The position numbers and the translations under genes are program-made. Positions 33,163 through 42,218 of a stretch of DNA of 64,000 nt are shown piece by piece; the first letter of the stretch is position 1, and each line of letters begins with the position of its first letter. The notes below the pieces were generated by a model that saw only the letters and a program-made list of their open reading frames with translations, was not told the DNA's origin and did not search any database. Origin of the DNA: VXNE01 sp965200505 (GTDB lineage Bacteria > Pseudomonadota > Gammaproteobacteria > Pseudomonadales > Azotimanducaceae); contig OZ241343.1 of the NCBI GenBank assembly GCA_965200505.1, positions 2,418,001 to 2,482,000 of the forward strand, in the 5' to 3' direction.

Positions 33163-36100
33163 TCACCGCCCCTCCCCGCCCACACCATACTCCCCCCGCC
33201 CTTCCCGCACTTCCATCGGCTGCTTCAGGGCGTTCAGGCTCAGGTAGTAGTGCGCCACGGTGGTCACTTCGTGCCAAGGGTATCGCGCTGGGGCGGGGAT
33301 GGGGTCTTGCAGTGTCGGCTCGCTGGCGCAGTTCGTCACCACGTACAGCCAGTAGCAGTCTGGGCGGTCTTCGGCCACGCGGCGTTCGTTGGGGGTGAGC
33401 AGTACGCTGCCGGTGGGGCCGGCGAGGCCCTTCACTTCGATTAGGCGCAAGTCGCCGGAGCGTGGGTCCAGGCTGGTGATGTCGTAGCCGAGGTTCTTCT
33501 GGTGGACGTCCTCCACTTGGCGGCCTAGGGCCTGTTCGTGTTCGATGGCCACGCGCATGGCGGTCATCTCGGTTTCGGGGTGTTGGCGCAGGCGGCGCAA
33601 GTCCAAGCTCTCGCGTTCGGGGTGGGGCAGCACCAAGGCGCTCGCCAAGCGCTCCACGCCTTGCAGGGTGATGGCGCGCTGGCGCTTGAGTTCGGCACGG
33701 CGGCGTTCGCGCCGGGTCCATGCTTCGGCGTGGCGGGTCTCCGCTTGCGCCAGGCGGGCTTCGGCGCCGGCCACGCCTTGCTTCACGTCTTCGGAGGCGC
33801 GGCCGATCTCGTCATCGACCCGTTGCAGCACTTCCGTCAGCGAGAGTTCCACATGTTCGCCAATGCGCTCCGCTTCGGCCACACGCTCGGCGCGGATGGC
33901 GGCGATGAATGGCGCCAGCGCGTGTTCGTGCAGCCACGCATCCGCCTCCGGCAGCGTGGCCACCGTGGGCAGTGGTGACGGGGCGGCGGCCGGCGTCATG
34001 TTGCCGAGACTATCCGGCTCGCATGGTTGCGGTTCCACGCCATCGGTCAGTTGCACCGTGAACAGGCGTTCGTGGATGACGCGGCCCAGGCCGTCCACCG
34101 CGCGGGCGCGGTAGAAGTCCAACCGTGCCGGCGCCGTGTGCGCCACGGAGTGGAAGCAGGCGCCCTTGCCGAAGGCGTCTTGCCCCGCTTCCAAGCTGTG
34201 GCGGCGCAGGCTCTCGAACAGGGGATGGCCCGGCGTCACCCATTCCAGATGATGCTGCTCGGCGGTGTCCCGGTCTGTGGAGAGGCGCGGATAGCGGTTG
34301 GCCAGTGCCGGATGCTTCCAGCCCGCTTCATGCTGGTACTTGCGAAGGCTCGCCGGCACCCGGCCCGGATCAAAGGCGTGGGGCAGGCGGGCCACCGGCT
34401 GCAGGCGCAATGCCGCGTCTTCGGCGCACTCGCGCATGAAGCGGGCGATGGTCTCCGGCACCACGCGCCGCTCTTGGGCCTTGGCGCGGCGTTCGGCGAG
34501 CATCGTGAGGTTCAGCTGCTTGGTGGCAAGGCCCTCCAAGGCGGTTTGGCAGATGGCGCGGAAGCGGCCTTCGTCCATGTCGCGCAGCATGCGATCCTCG
34601 AAATCCGCATCGCCCAGCTTGCCGGCGTAGTAATCCCGCAGCACACGCTCCATCTGAGTGGCCGGCAGCACCTCACCCACCACGTTGAACACCGCGTCGT
34701 CATCCAAGGCGTCGCGTATTCGCTGCAGCTTGTCCAGCAGGCGTTCGAGCACCCGGCCTTCGATGGTGTTGGCCGCCACGAAGTTGAAGATCAGGCAGTC
34801 CTCGCGCTGGCCATAGCGGTGGATGCGACCCATGCGCTGCTCCAAGCGGTTGGGGTTCCACGGAATGTCGTAGTTGAACAGGATGTGGCAGCACTGCAGG
34901 TTGATGCCTTCGCCGGCGGCTTCCGTCGCCACCAGCACTTGGATGGCGCCTTCCCGAAACTGCTGCTCGGCGTGCAGGCGGGTGCCCGGTTCGTCGCGGG
35001 AACCGGGCTTCATGCCGCCGTGGATGCAACCCACGTTGAAGCCCCACGCCTTGAGCCGCTCCATTAGATGGCGCAGCGTGTCGGTGAACTCGGTGAACAG
35101 CAGCAGGCGTTGTTCGGGCTGCTCAAAGAAGCCCTGTTCCTGCAGGATTTCGCGCAAACGGGCGAGCTTGGCTTCGTCGCCGGCTTCCTCCACCGCCTGG
35201 GCTTCGTGCGCCAGTTCGCGCAGCTCGGTGATCTCGTCGCGCACCTGCTCGGCGTTGCCGGCCAAGGTGATGGCGTCCAGCAGCCGCTCCAAGCGTTCCC
35301 GTTCGGCGTCTTCCATCTCGTCGAGGTCGTCGAGGTCGGGCAGTGTCGGCGGCGCCGTGCTGGCCAGCGCTTCCGCCTGCTGCAAGCCATCGGTCAACCG
35401 CTTGGCGCGGTTTTCCAATGAGCGCCGCATGGCGTGGGTGCTCGACGCGAGGCGGCGCTGATAGAGGGACATCAGAAAGCCCACCGCCCGTGCCCGCGGG
35501 TTGTCGCCATCGGCGGCGGCGCGGCGGCTTTGATCCTTCACGAAGCGCGTCACCTTGTTGTAGAGATCGAACTCGGCGCCTTCGATGCGGAACGCCGCGG
35601 TGTGCGGGATGCGCTTGGTGAACACTGGCTGCGCCAGCCACTCGCCGCCCTCCGTCTGGCGCGGGAAATAGACCATCGCCTCCTTGGTGCGCCGCAGATA
35701 GAAGGGTGCCCGGCGGCGCTGCATCGCCTGTTCAATGGATTTCACATCCGCGTAAGCGTCCTGATCCAAGAGCTGCAGGAGGCGCGTGAAGCTGGCCGGG
35801 TCGCCCTTGTGCGGCGTGGCGGTGAGCAGCAGCAGATGGTCGGTGCTGTCGCGCAGCATTTCACCGAGCCGATAGCGTTGGCTCTTCTTCTTCTCGTCCG
35901 CCGCCATGCGGTGCGCTTCGTCCACGATGACGAGGTCCCAATGCGCCTGCTTGAGGCCCGGCAGGATGTCCTCGCGCTTGGCGAGGTCCAGCGATGTGAT
36001 CACCTGCTTCTGCTCCAACCACTGGTTGACGCCGAACTGGTCGCGGATGTCGCTGCCCTTCAACACCAGGAACCGCTCGTCGAACTTCTCCTTCAGCTCA

Positions 36101-36597
36101 CGCTGCCATTGGAAGGCGAGGTTGGCCGGGCACACCACCAGCACCCGCTCGACGAGGCCGCGCAGCTTGAGTTCGCGCATCAGCAGGCCGGCCATGATGG
36201 TTTTGCCGGCGCCGGCGTCGTCCGCGAGCAGGAAGCGCGCGGTGGGCAGCTTCAGCAGGTGTTCGTAAACGGCTTCGAGTTGATGCGGCAGCGGATCGAC
36301 CCGCGAGATGGAGAGGCCGAAGTACGGATCGAACTCGTAGGCGATGCCGAGGGCGTGGGCCTGCAGGGCGAGGCGCAGCAGGCGGCCGTCGCCTTGGTAG
36401 GAGAGCGCGGCGTCGGCGATGGCGAGGCTGCCGATGTCCTCGTCGGTGAGGGTGACGCGGCGGAACTGCTCCGAGCGTGTGCCCACCAAGCCGAGCGACC
36501 ATGTGTTCGGCCCGGCCGGGCGAACCGTCTCCACCCGCATCGGCTCGTCGAACTGCGGGCCGACTAAGGTTTGGCCTTCGGCGAGCGTGGCGGTCAT
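33163..36597 (-). CDS. SNF2-like helicase with C-terminal DUF3883 (helicase part of Hma-type system)
   Basis: This protein of about 1144 residues is a superfamily 2 SNF2-type helicase. It has DPLPHQLEAVYEHLL (Q-like motif), Walker A in LADDAGAGKTIMAGLLM, DEAHR, LLLTATPHKGD, and EAAGEGINLQ with EQRMGRIHRYGQ (motifs V and VI). The C-terminus holds a DUF3883 domain: GYDITSLD and RLIEVKG, the D...ExK pattern. ATG 36597 is used; ATG 36636 is possible, and neither has a good ribosome site. Codons are GC-rich like the DUF499 and DUF1156 genes, so the three look like an old set with newer cassettes between them. Confidence 0.9.
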   Translation of the reverse strand: MTATLAEGQTLVGPQFDEPMRVETVRPAGPNTWSLGLVGTRSEQFRRVTLTDEDIGSLAIADAALSYQGDGRLLRLALQAHALGIAYEFDPYFGLSISRVDPLPHQLEAVYEHLLKLPTARFLLADDAGAGKTIMAGLLMRELKLRGLVERVLVVCPANLAFQWQRELKEKFDERFLVLKGSDIRDQFGVNQWLEQKQVITSLDLAKREDILPGLKQAHWDLVIVDEAHRMAADEKKKSQRYRLGEMLRDSTDHLLLLTATPHKGDPASFTRLLQLLDQDAYADVKSIEQAMQRRRAPFYLRRTKEAMVYFPRQTEGGEWLAQPVFTKRIPHTAAFRIEGAEFDLYNKVTRFVKDQSRRAAADGDNPRARAVGFLMSLYQRRLASSTHAMRRSLENRAKRLTDGLQQAEALASTAPPTLPDLDDLDEMEDAERERLERLLDAITLAGNAEQVRDEITELRELAHEAQAVEEAGDEAKLARLREILQEQGFFEQPEQRLLLFTEFTDTLRHLMERLKAWGFNVGCIHGGMKPGSRDEPGTRLHAEQQFREGAIQVLVATEAAGEGINLQCCHILFNYDIPWNPNRLEQRMGRIHRYGQREDCLIFNFVAANTIEGRVLERLLDKLQRIRDALDDDAVFNVVGEVLPATQMERVLRDYYAGKLGDADFEDRMLRDMDEGRFRAICQTALEGLATKQLNLTMLAERRAKAQERRVVPETIARFMRECAEDAALRLQPVARLPHAFDPGRVPASLRKYQHEAGWKHPALANRYPRLSTDRDTAEQHHLEWVTPGHPLFESLRRHSLEAGQDAFGKGACFHSVAHTAPARLDFYRARAVDGLGRVIHERLFTVQLTDGVEPQPCEPDSLGNMTPAAAPSPLPTVATLPEADAWLHEHALAPFIAAIRAERVAEAERIGEHVELSLTEVLQRVDDEIGRASEDVKQGVAGAEARLAQAETRHAEAWTRRERRRAELKRQRAITLQGVERLASALVLPHPERESLDLRRLRQHPETEMTAMRVAIEHEQALGRQVEDVHQKNLGYDITSLDPRSGDLRLIEVKGLAGPTGSVLLTPNERRVAEDRPDCYWLYVVTNCASEPTLQDPIPAPARYPWHEVTTVAHYYLSLNALKQPMEVREGRGEYGVGGEGR

Positions 36598-36755
36598 GGT
36601 GATGGCGATGGCGGCGGCGGGGATGCGACCATCCATCTTAGTGCAAGGTGGGCGGCCCACGGCGGCGGTGGGCTATCATCCAATGGAGTCGCGCTCGGAT
36701 GGCGCAACCGCCGTTCGCCGCACGGCTGCAATGGAGCCACAAGGGAACCAACGCA

Positions 36756-37622
36756 ATGGCAAGACTCGAAGGCAAGGTGGCCGTCATCACCGGCGGCGCC
36801 AGCGGCATGGGCGCCGCGACGGTGCGGCGTTTCGTCGCCGAGGGGGCGAAGGTGGTCTGCGCCGACCTGCAGGCGGACAAGGGCGCCGCGCTGGCCGCGG
36901 AACTGGGCGACGCGGCCACCTTCATAGAGACGGATGTCGGCGTGGAAGCGGACGTGAAGGCCATGATCGACTTGGCCGTGAGCCAGTACGGCGGCCTCGA
37001 CTGCCTGTTCAACAACGCCGGCTTCGGCGGCGTGACCGGCCTCATCGAGGAGACGGACATGGGCGAGCCCTACGCCCGCACCGTCGCCGGGATGCTCACC
37101 GGGCCCATCCTCGGCATGAAGCACGCGGCGCCGATCATGAAGGCGCAGGGCAGCGGCAGCATCATCTCCACGGCCAGCATCGCCGGGTTGCGGGGCGGCG
37201 CCGGGCCGCATGTCTATAGCGCCGTGAAGGCCGGCGTCATCGGCCTCACCCGCAGCGTGGCCATCGAGATGGGGCCGCACCGGGTGCGCGTGAACGCCAT
37301 TTGCCCCGGCGGCATCGTCACGCCGATCTTCCTCTTCGGGCAGCAGCCGAAGGCCGGCGCCAACGTCTCCGTGGAAGACGCCTTGCGCCCGGTGTTCGAC
37401 GCCATGCAGCCCATTCCACGCGCCGGCGAGGGTACGGACATCGCCGGCATGGCGCTCTTCTTGGCGAGTGATGATTCCGCGTTCGTCACCGGCCAAGCGA
37501 TGGTGGTGGATGGCGGCATGATTGCCGGCTTGCGGGGGGACGTCGCCGCGGAGGAAAGCCCTCTCGCGCAGGCGGTGGCGGATTTGATTGGGGAGACGCC
37601 GGATTGGGCGCAGCCGAGCTGA
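36756..37622 (+). CDS. Short-chain dehydrogenase/reductase
   Basis: A 288-residue SDR with TGGASGMG at residues 12-19, NNAGFGGVTG, a catalytic-site STASIAGLRGGAGPHVYSAVK containing the Ser and the Tyr-Lys pair, and VNAICPGGIVTPI. ATG 36756 follows AAGGGAACC. The C-terminal extension (GDVAAEESPLAQAVADLIG) is longer than in many SDRs. It is divergent from the helicase gene and convergent with dinG. Its substrate is unknown; it marks where host-like metabolic genes resume. Confidence 0.87.
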   Translation: MARLEGKVAVITGGASGMGAATVRRFVAEGAKVVCADLQADKGAALAAELGDAATFIETDVGVEADVKAMIDLAVSQYGGLDCLFNNAGFGGVTGLIEETDMGEPYARTVAGMLTGPILGMKHAAPIMKAQGSGSIISTASIAGLRGGAGPHVYSAVKAGVIGLTRSVAIEMGPHRVRVNAICPGGIVTPIFLFGQQPKAGANVSVEDALRPVFDAMQPIPRAGEGTDIAGMALFLASDDSAFVTGQAMVVDGGMIAGLRGDVAAEESPLAQAVADLIGETPDWAQPS

Positions 37623-37643
37623 CGGGCTGGCGCGGCGGGCCGC

Positions 37644-39794
37644 CTAATCGGGGCGCGACTGCCAGGCCACGTTCAACCGGTAGGGAGGCAGCGAATCCAG
37701 CAGCGCCTTGCCGTAGCCTTTGGTGACGATGCGCCGATCCAGCAGGGTGATGCGGCCGCGATCCTCCTCATGGCGCACCAGGCGGCCGCACGCCTGCACG
37801 AGGCGGGTGGCCGCGTCCGGCACGGCGAGTTCGAAGAAGGGGTTGCGCCCTTGGCTCTCCACCCACTCCGCGGTGGCCTGCTCCACCGGATCGTCCGGCG
37901 CCGAGAACGGCAGCTTGGCGATGACGACGTGGCGGCAGTAGTCGTTCGGCAGATCGATGCCTTCCGCGAAGCTGGCAAGGCCGAAGATGTAGCTCGGCTC
38001 ATCGGCGTCGATGGCCGCCCGATGGGCTTCAAGCAGCGCCTGCGGCGGGTGCGAGCCTTGGATTCGACACCGCTCCAGCACATCCTCCGGCAACACGTCG
38101 CACACGCCGTTCAACTGCCGCCATGAAGCGAACAGCACCAAGGCGCTGCGCTCCTTCGCCAGCAGTTCCGGCAACAATGCCGCCACTTCCTCCGTGTGCT
38201 TGGGCGCGTTGCGGGGGTCTGCGCCCATGGCCGGGATGTCGAGGCTCGCCAGCCGCGGGAAGTCGAACGGGCTGGGTATCGGCGCTTGCGGCGTGTCGGC
38301 GGGCAGGCCGGCGCGTTCGAGAAAGCGGTCGAAACTGCCAAGGGCGCGCAACGTGGCGGACGTGCAGAGCGCGGCGAAGCACTTGCTCCACAGCGCTTCG
38401 TGCAGGATCTCGCCCGGGTCCAGCCTTGCGGACACGAGTTCGAGCTCGTCGCCCACCGTCGCCGGAATCACGCTCACCCAACGCGCCGCGAGGGGCGCCT
38501 CTTCGCCGGCGGCAAGGGCGAAGTCCTGAAACAGCGCGGCGTGGGTTGCGGCGCGGCCTTCAAGCTGGGCGACCACGCCCAGCCAATCTTCCGCTTGCTC
38601 GGCTTTGGGCCAAACGCGCTCGCCGGCGGCGACCTCCTCCAACTGTTCCCGCACCCGGGCGAGCCGCGCCTCGACGTCCTTCAGGCGAATGGCCAAGGCG
38701 GCGCAGGGTTCCGCCAGCCCGGCATCCACCCGCCCCAAGGGGAAGCGATGCGCCTCGCGCTCGCCGACGGTGCGGAAGTCCAGGCCCTTCGCCACTCCTT
38801 CCACGTCCTTTAGCTGCCCGGCGACCGTGGCGCCGGCCTGGCTCAGCTGTTCCGCCAACGCCACCAACTCCGCTGGCCGCGAGAAGCGTTGGGCGCAGGT
38901 GCCCACGGCGCCGGTCATCTGATCCAGCCACTGCATGGCGCCGCGCAACTGCGTCCGCGCCGTGAAGTGTTGCTGCGTCTTGTCCGCCAAGTGATGCGCC
39001 TCGTCGATGATGAAGACGGTTTCGTCCGGGGGTGGCAACAGGGTGCCGCCGCCCAACGCCAAGTCCGCCAGCACCACATCGTGGTTGGCGACGATCACGT
39101 CCACGTCGTCCAGCGCCCGCCGGGCCACGAAGTGCGGGCAATCGTGGAAGAACGAACAGCGTTTGTTGGCGCAGCCGCGATGGTCCGTGGTGATGGGTTG
39201 CCACACCTCGGCGGGCGGCTTGTCTTCCCAGGAATCCACATCGCCGGGCCAATCGCCGCGGGAGAAGCGGTTCACCATGCGCTCGTAAGTGCGCAGATGG
39301 TCGGCGGTGGGCGCGGTCGTCAACGGCATCTCCCGCTGATCGTTGCGCAGCCGCTCGTCCAAGCGCTTCAGGCAAACATAGCGGCGCCGGCCCTTGGCCA
39401 ATGCGAAGGTGAACTCGATGCCGGCGTGGGCCTTGAGGTCCGGCAGGTCGCGCAGCACGATTTGCTCCTGCAGCGCCACCGTCGCCGTGCTGATGACCAC
39501 CCGCTTGCGCAGCGCCTTCGCCAGCGGCAGGGCGGCCAGGAAGTAGGCCGCCGTCTTGCCGGTGCCCGTGCCGGCCTCCACCACCGCGATGCGGGGCGGC
39601 GAACCCGCCAAGGCCCGCGCCACCGCGGCGATCATTTGGCGCTGGCCGCGGCGGGGCTTGAAGCCCCGGGCGGACAGCCAAGCGCGATAGGCGTCCTGGA
39701 TCTCCTGCTTGCGCTCGTCATCCAAGCCGTTCGCGTCGCTCATGGCGGGAGCATCTCGCGGGGCTTCCGCCTGCGCAAGCGCGAGTTCAGACAT
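37644..39794 (-). CDS. dinG: DinG-family ATP-dependent DNA helicase (XPD-like)
   Basis: A 716-residue XPD/DinG-type 5'-3' helicase. It has Walker A in VEAGTGTGKTAAYFLAALP, four cysteines fit for an iron-sulfur cluster (YVCLKR, then GCANKRCSFFHDCPHF), FIIDEAHHLAD, and motif VI in CGRLVRHEEDRGRI. These enzymes clear R-loops and repair DNA. ATG 39794 overlaps the end of ychF by eight bases; ATG 39743 is a second candidate. The frame continues open through ychF to 40241, but that part is a shadow of ychF. Co-translation with ychF is likely. Confidence 0.9.
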   Translation of the reverse strand: MSELALAQAEAPRDAPAMSDANGLDDERKQEIQDAYRAWLSARGFKPRRGQRQMIAAVARALAGSPPRIAVVEAGTGTGKTAAYFLAALPLAKALRKRVVISTATVALQEQIVLRDLPDLKAHAGIEFTFALAKGRRRYVCLKRLDERLRNDQREMPLTTAPTADHLRTYERMVNRFSRGDWPGDVDSWEDKPPAEVWQPITTDHRGCANKRCSFFHDCPHFVARRALDDVDVIVANHDVVLADLALGGGTLLPPPDETVFIIDEAHHLADKTQQHFTARTQLRGAMQWLDQMTGAVGTCAQRFSRPAELVALAEQLSQAGATVAGQLKDVEGVAKGLDFRTVGEREAHRFPLGRVDAGLAEPCAALAIRLKDVEARLARVREQLEEVAAGERVWPKAEQAEDWLGVVAQLEGRAATHAALFQDFALAAGEEAPLAARWVSVIPATVGDELELVSARLDPGEILHEALWSKCFAALCTSATLRALGSFDRFLERAGLPADTPQAPIPSPFDFPRLASLDIPAMGADPRNAPKHTEEVAALLPELLAKERSALVLFASWRQLNGVCDVLPEDVLERCRIQGSHPPQALLEAHRAAIDADEPSYIFGLASFAEGIDLPNDYCRHVVIAKLPFSAPDDPVEQATAEWVESQGRNPFFELAVPDAATRLVQACGRLVRHEEDRGRITLLDRRIVTKGYGKALLDSLPPYRLNVAWQSRPD

Positions 39795-40878
39795 TGAACC
39801 GGAAGTGAATGAGGTCGCCATCGGCGACCACATAGTCCCGCCCTTCGAGCCGCCACCGGCCGGCTTCCTTCGCGCCCTGTTCGCCGCCAAGGGCCAGATA
39901 GTCTTCGCCGGCGACCACCTCGGCGCGAATGAAGCCGCGCTCGAAGTCTGTGTGGATGGCGCCGGCCGCTTGCGCCGCGGTGGTGCCCACGGGAATCGTC
40001 CACGCCCGGGTTTCCTTGGGGCCGGCGGTGAAGAAGTCGTGCAGGCCCAACAGGGCGTGGCCGCAGCGGGCGACGCGATCCAACCCCGCCATGCCAACGC
40101 CGAGCGCGGCCAGGAACTCGGCCCGCTCGGCCGCGGCCAGTTGCGCGATTTCGGCCTCGATTTGGGCGCAAACCACCACCACGGGCGCTTCGCGCTGCGC
40201 CGCCAGTTCCTCCACCGAGGCCAGCAGCGGATTGTCGTCAAAGCCGCCTTCCCCCACGTTGGCGACGAACATCATGGGCTTGGCGGTGATGAGCCGCAGC
40301 TCGCGGGCACATTCGAGGGCGTTTTCGTCCAACGCCGCGGCGCGGGCCGGTGTGCCGGCGCCCAAGGCATCCCGCAGCGCTTCAAGGCTGGCGATGGGGG
40401 TTTGCGCCCCCTTGGGGTTCGCCTTGGCTTCCCGCCGCCAGCGCGTGAGGGCGCGTTCCACCGTGTCCAAGTCCGCCAAGGCCAGTTCCGTGTCGATCAC
40501 CTCCACGTCGTCCCGGGGCGAGGCCGCGCCGGCCACATGGGCCACCTCGGTGTCCTCAAAGCAGCGCACGACGTGGGCGATGGCTTGGGTCTCACGGATG
40601 TGGGCGAGGAACCGATTACCCAGCCCCTCGCCGTTGGAGGCACCGGCCACCAAGCCGGCGATGTCCACGAACTCCGTCGCCGCCGGCACGATGCGGGCGG
40701 ACTTCGCCAGCGCCCCGATGCGGCGCAGCCGCTCGTCCCACAGCGGCGTCGCGCCCACGTTCTTGTCGATGGTGCAGAACGGGAAGTTGGCGGCGTTCGC
40801 GCCGGCGTTGGTGAGCGCGTTGAAGAGCGTCGATTTGCCGACATTGGGCAAGCCGACGATGCCGCAGCGAAAGCCCAT
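39787..40878 (-). CDS. ychF: Redox-regulated ATPase YchF (Obg family)
   Basis: The 363-residue product starts MGFRCGIVGLPNVGKSTLFN, the P-loop of the Obg/YchF group, followed by NAANFPFCTIDKNVG and the effector and G3-like DIAGLVAGASNGEGLG. NxxE replaces NKxD, as expected for an ATP-using YchF. A TGS domain is present at the C-terminus (ending FIRAEVVAGEDY, with the terminal LIHFRFNV). The start overlaps the pth stop by one base, so pth, ychF and dinG are translated together. Confidence 0.97.
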   Translation of the reverse strand: MGFRCGIVGLPNVGKSTLFNALTNAGANAANFPFCTIDKNVGATPLWDERLRRIGALAKSARIVPAATEFVDIAGLVAGASNGEGLGNRFLAHIRETQAIAHVVRCFEDTEVAHVAGAASPRDDVEVIDTELALADLDTVERALTRWRREAKANPKGAQTPIASLEALRDALGAGTPARAAALDENALECARELRLITAKPMMFVANVGEGGFDDNPLLASVEELAAQREAPVVVVCAQIEAEIAQLAAAERAEFLAALGVGMAGLDRVARCGHALLGLHDFFTAGPKETRAWTIPVGTTAAQAAGAIHTDFERGFIRAEVVAGEDYLALGGEQGAKEAGRWRLEGRDYVVADGDLIHFRFNV

Positions 40879-41471
40879 CAGGGGGCGCTCGCGTTGCGCG
40901 AATGTAGCTGCGTCATGGCCTTCTGCCAATCGCCGGTGACGATGGACGCCAACAGGGCGTCATCCATCTCCAAGCTCGCTGCCACGCGCTCGCGGTCCGC
41001 CGCGGCCATGCGCGAGCCGGTGAGGAAGCCGATCATGCGGGTGCGGCCCGGGTGGCCGACGCCGATCCGCAGGCGCGCGAAGTCGTGCCGGTTGCCCAAG
41101 CTGGACGCGACGCTCGCGACGCCGTTGTGCGCATCATGGCGGCCGCCGAGCTTCAAGCGCGAAACGCCGGCGGGGAAATCCACCTCGTCGTGGGCGACCA
41201 GAATCTCCTCCGGCGCGATGTCGTGGAAGTGCGCGAACGGGCCCACCGACTCGCCGGACAGATTCATCCAAGTGGAGGGGTTGAGCAAGCGAAGGTCTTG
41301 CCCGAACGCCTCGCCACGCGCCGTGCGGCCCTTGAAGCGCGCCCGTTCAGCCAAGGCCAAGCCGAGCCGCGCGGCGAGCGCCTCCACCCAGGCCGCGCCG
41401 ACGTTGTGCGGCGTGCGCGCATAGCGCGGGCCGGGATTGCCGAGCCCGACGATGAGGCGGATGGCCGCCAT
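40878..41471 (-). CDS. pth: Peptidyl-tRNA hydrolase
   Basis: The 197-residue enzyme releases tRNA from stalled peptidyl-tRNA. It has the Pth start LIVGLGNPGPRYARTPHNVG with the catalytic His, LLNPSTWMNLSGESV, VAHDEVDFPAG and the GRHDAHNGV segment in place of GGHNGL. This last site differs slightly from the usual GGHNGLRS but keeps the His-Asn pair. It sits in the conserved order prs, rplY, pth, ychF. Confidence 0.96.
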   Translation of the reverse strand: MAAIRLIVGLGNPGPRYARTPHNVGAAWVEALAARLGLALAERARFKGRTARGEAFGQDLRLLNPSTWMNLSGESVGPFAHFHDIAPEEILVAHDEVDFPAGVSRLKLGGRHDAHNGVASVASSLGNRHDFARLRIGVGHPGRTRMIGFLTGSRMAAADRERVAASLEMDDALLASIVTGDWQKAMTQLHSRNASAP

Positions 41472-41502
41472 CGTCCATTCCCGTTCTGGTTGCCGGCGCC
41501 GG

Positions 41503-42165
41503 CTATTCGGGCTCGGCGGGCGCTTCGCCCTCTTCCGGCGCCGCGTCGTCCTGCGCTTCCTCCTCGTCTTCGCCGAGGCCGCCCCGCGGGGTTTGCACCG
41601 TCACCACCGAGACATCGTGAGCGGCCCCCTGCGCCAGCGCCACGATGCTCACGCCTTCAGGCAGCACCACATCGGAAAGGTGCAGGGACTGGCCCACTTC
41701 GAGCTCCGCGACATCGACCTCGAGGTGTTCCGGCAGTTGCGCCGGCAGGCAGGAAATCTCCACCTCGATCAGGTTGTGGGTAATCATGCCGCCGGCGCGC
41801 GCGCCCACGCATTTGTCTTCGTTGACGAACTTGAGCGGCACGGCCATCTGCACCGCCCGGTCTGCCCGCACGCGCAGAAAATCCACATGCAGCACCTTGT
41901 CCGTGGCCGGATGGCGCTGCAGGGCGCGCACCACCGCCGGCTGGCCGGTGGCGCCGTCCACGGACAGGTTGAGCACCTGCGAGAAGAACGTCGGCTGCTG
42001 CATCGCCTTGCTGAGCGCCCGGTACGGCAGCGCGATCATCACCGGATCCTCGCCGCCGCCATAGACGATGCCGGGCACTTGATCGTCCAGCCGCCGCAGC
42101 CGCCGGCTGGCGCTGGTGCCGGTCGCGGCGCGTGGCTCGACTTCGAGCAGGATTTGTTCTGCCAT
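41503..42165 (-). CDS. rplY: Ribosomal protein bL25, long Ctc type
   Basis: A 220-residue Ctc-type bL25, which binds 5S rRNA. The N-terminal L25 domain (ATGTSASRRLRRLDDQVPGI, LHVDFLRVRADRAVQMAVPL) is followed by a TL5/Ctc beta-barrel domain (GMITHNLIEVEISCLPAQLP, LHLSDVVLPEGVSIVAL). A very acidic tail (EDEEEAQDDAAPEEGEAPAE) is typical of long forms. ATG 42165 follows GGGGAGAG at good spacing. Confidence 0.96.
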   Translation of the reverse strand: MAEQILLEVEPRAATGTSASRRLRRLDDQVPGIVYGGGEDPVMIALPYRALSKAMQQPTFFSQVLNLSVDGATGQPAVVRALQRHPATDKVLHVDFLRVRADRAVQMAVPLKFVNEDKCVGARAGGMITHNLIEVEISCLPAQLPEHLEVDVAELEVGQSLHLSDVVLPEGVSIVALAQGAAHDVSVVTVQTPRGGLGEDEEEAQDDAAPEEGEAPAEPE

Positions 42166-42218
42166 GGATGCTCTCCCCAAGTGAGATGGCCTCGGCGCGG
42201 CCCAAGCCGGGCCTAAGC

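Noticed and set aside
10141..36657. The 15-base sequence GCAAGGTGGGCGGCC occurs at 10141-10155 and again at 36643-36657, roughly flanking the accessory region, and looks like possible attachment sites.
   Set aside because: In 64 kb of GC-rich DNA an exact 15-base repeat is expected by chance. There is no integrase, and neither copy lies at a tRNA or a gene end.
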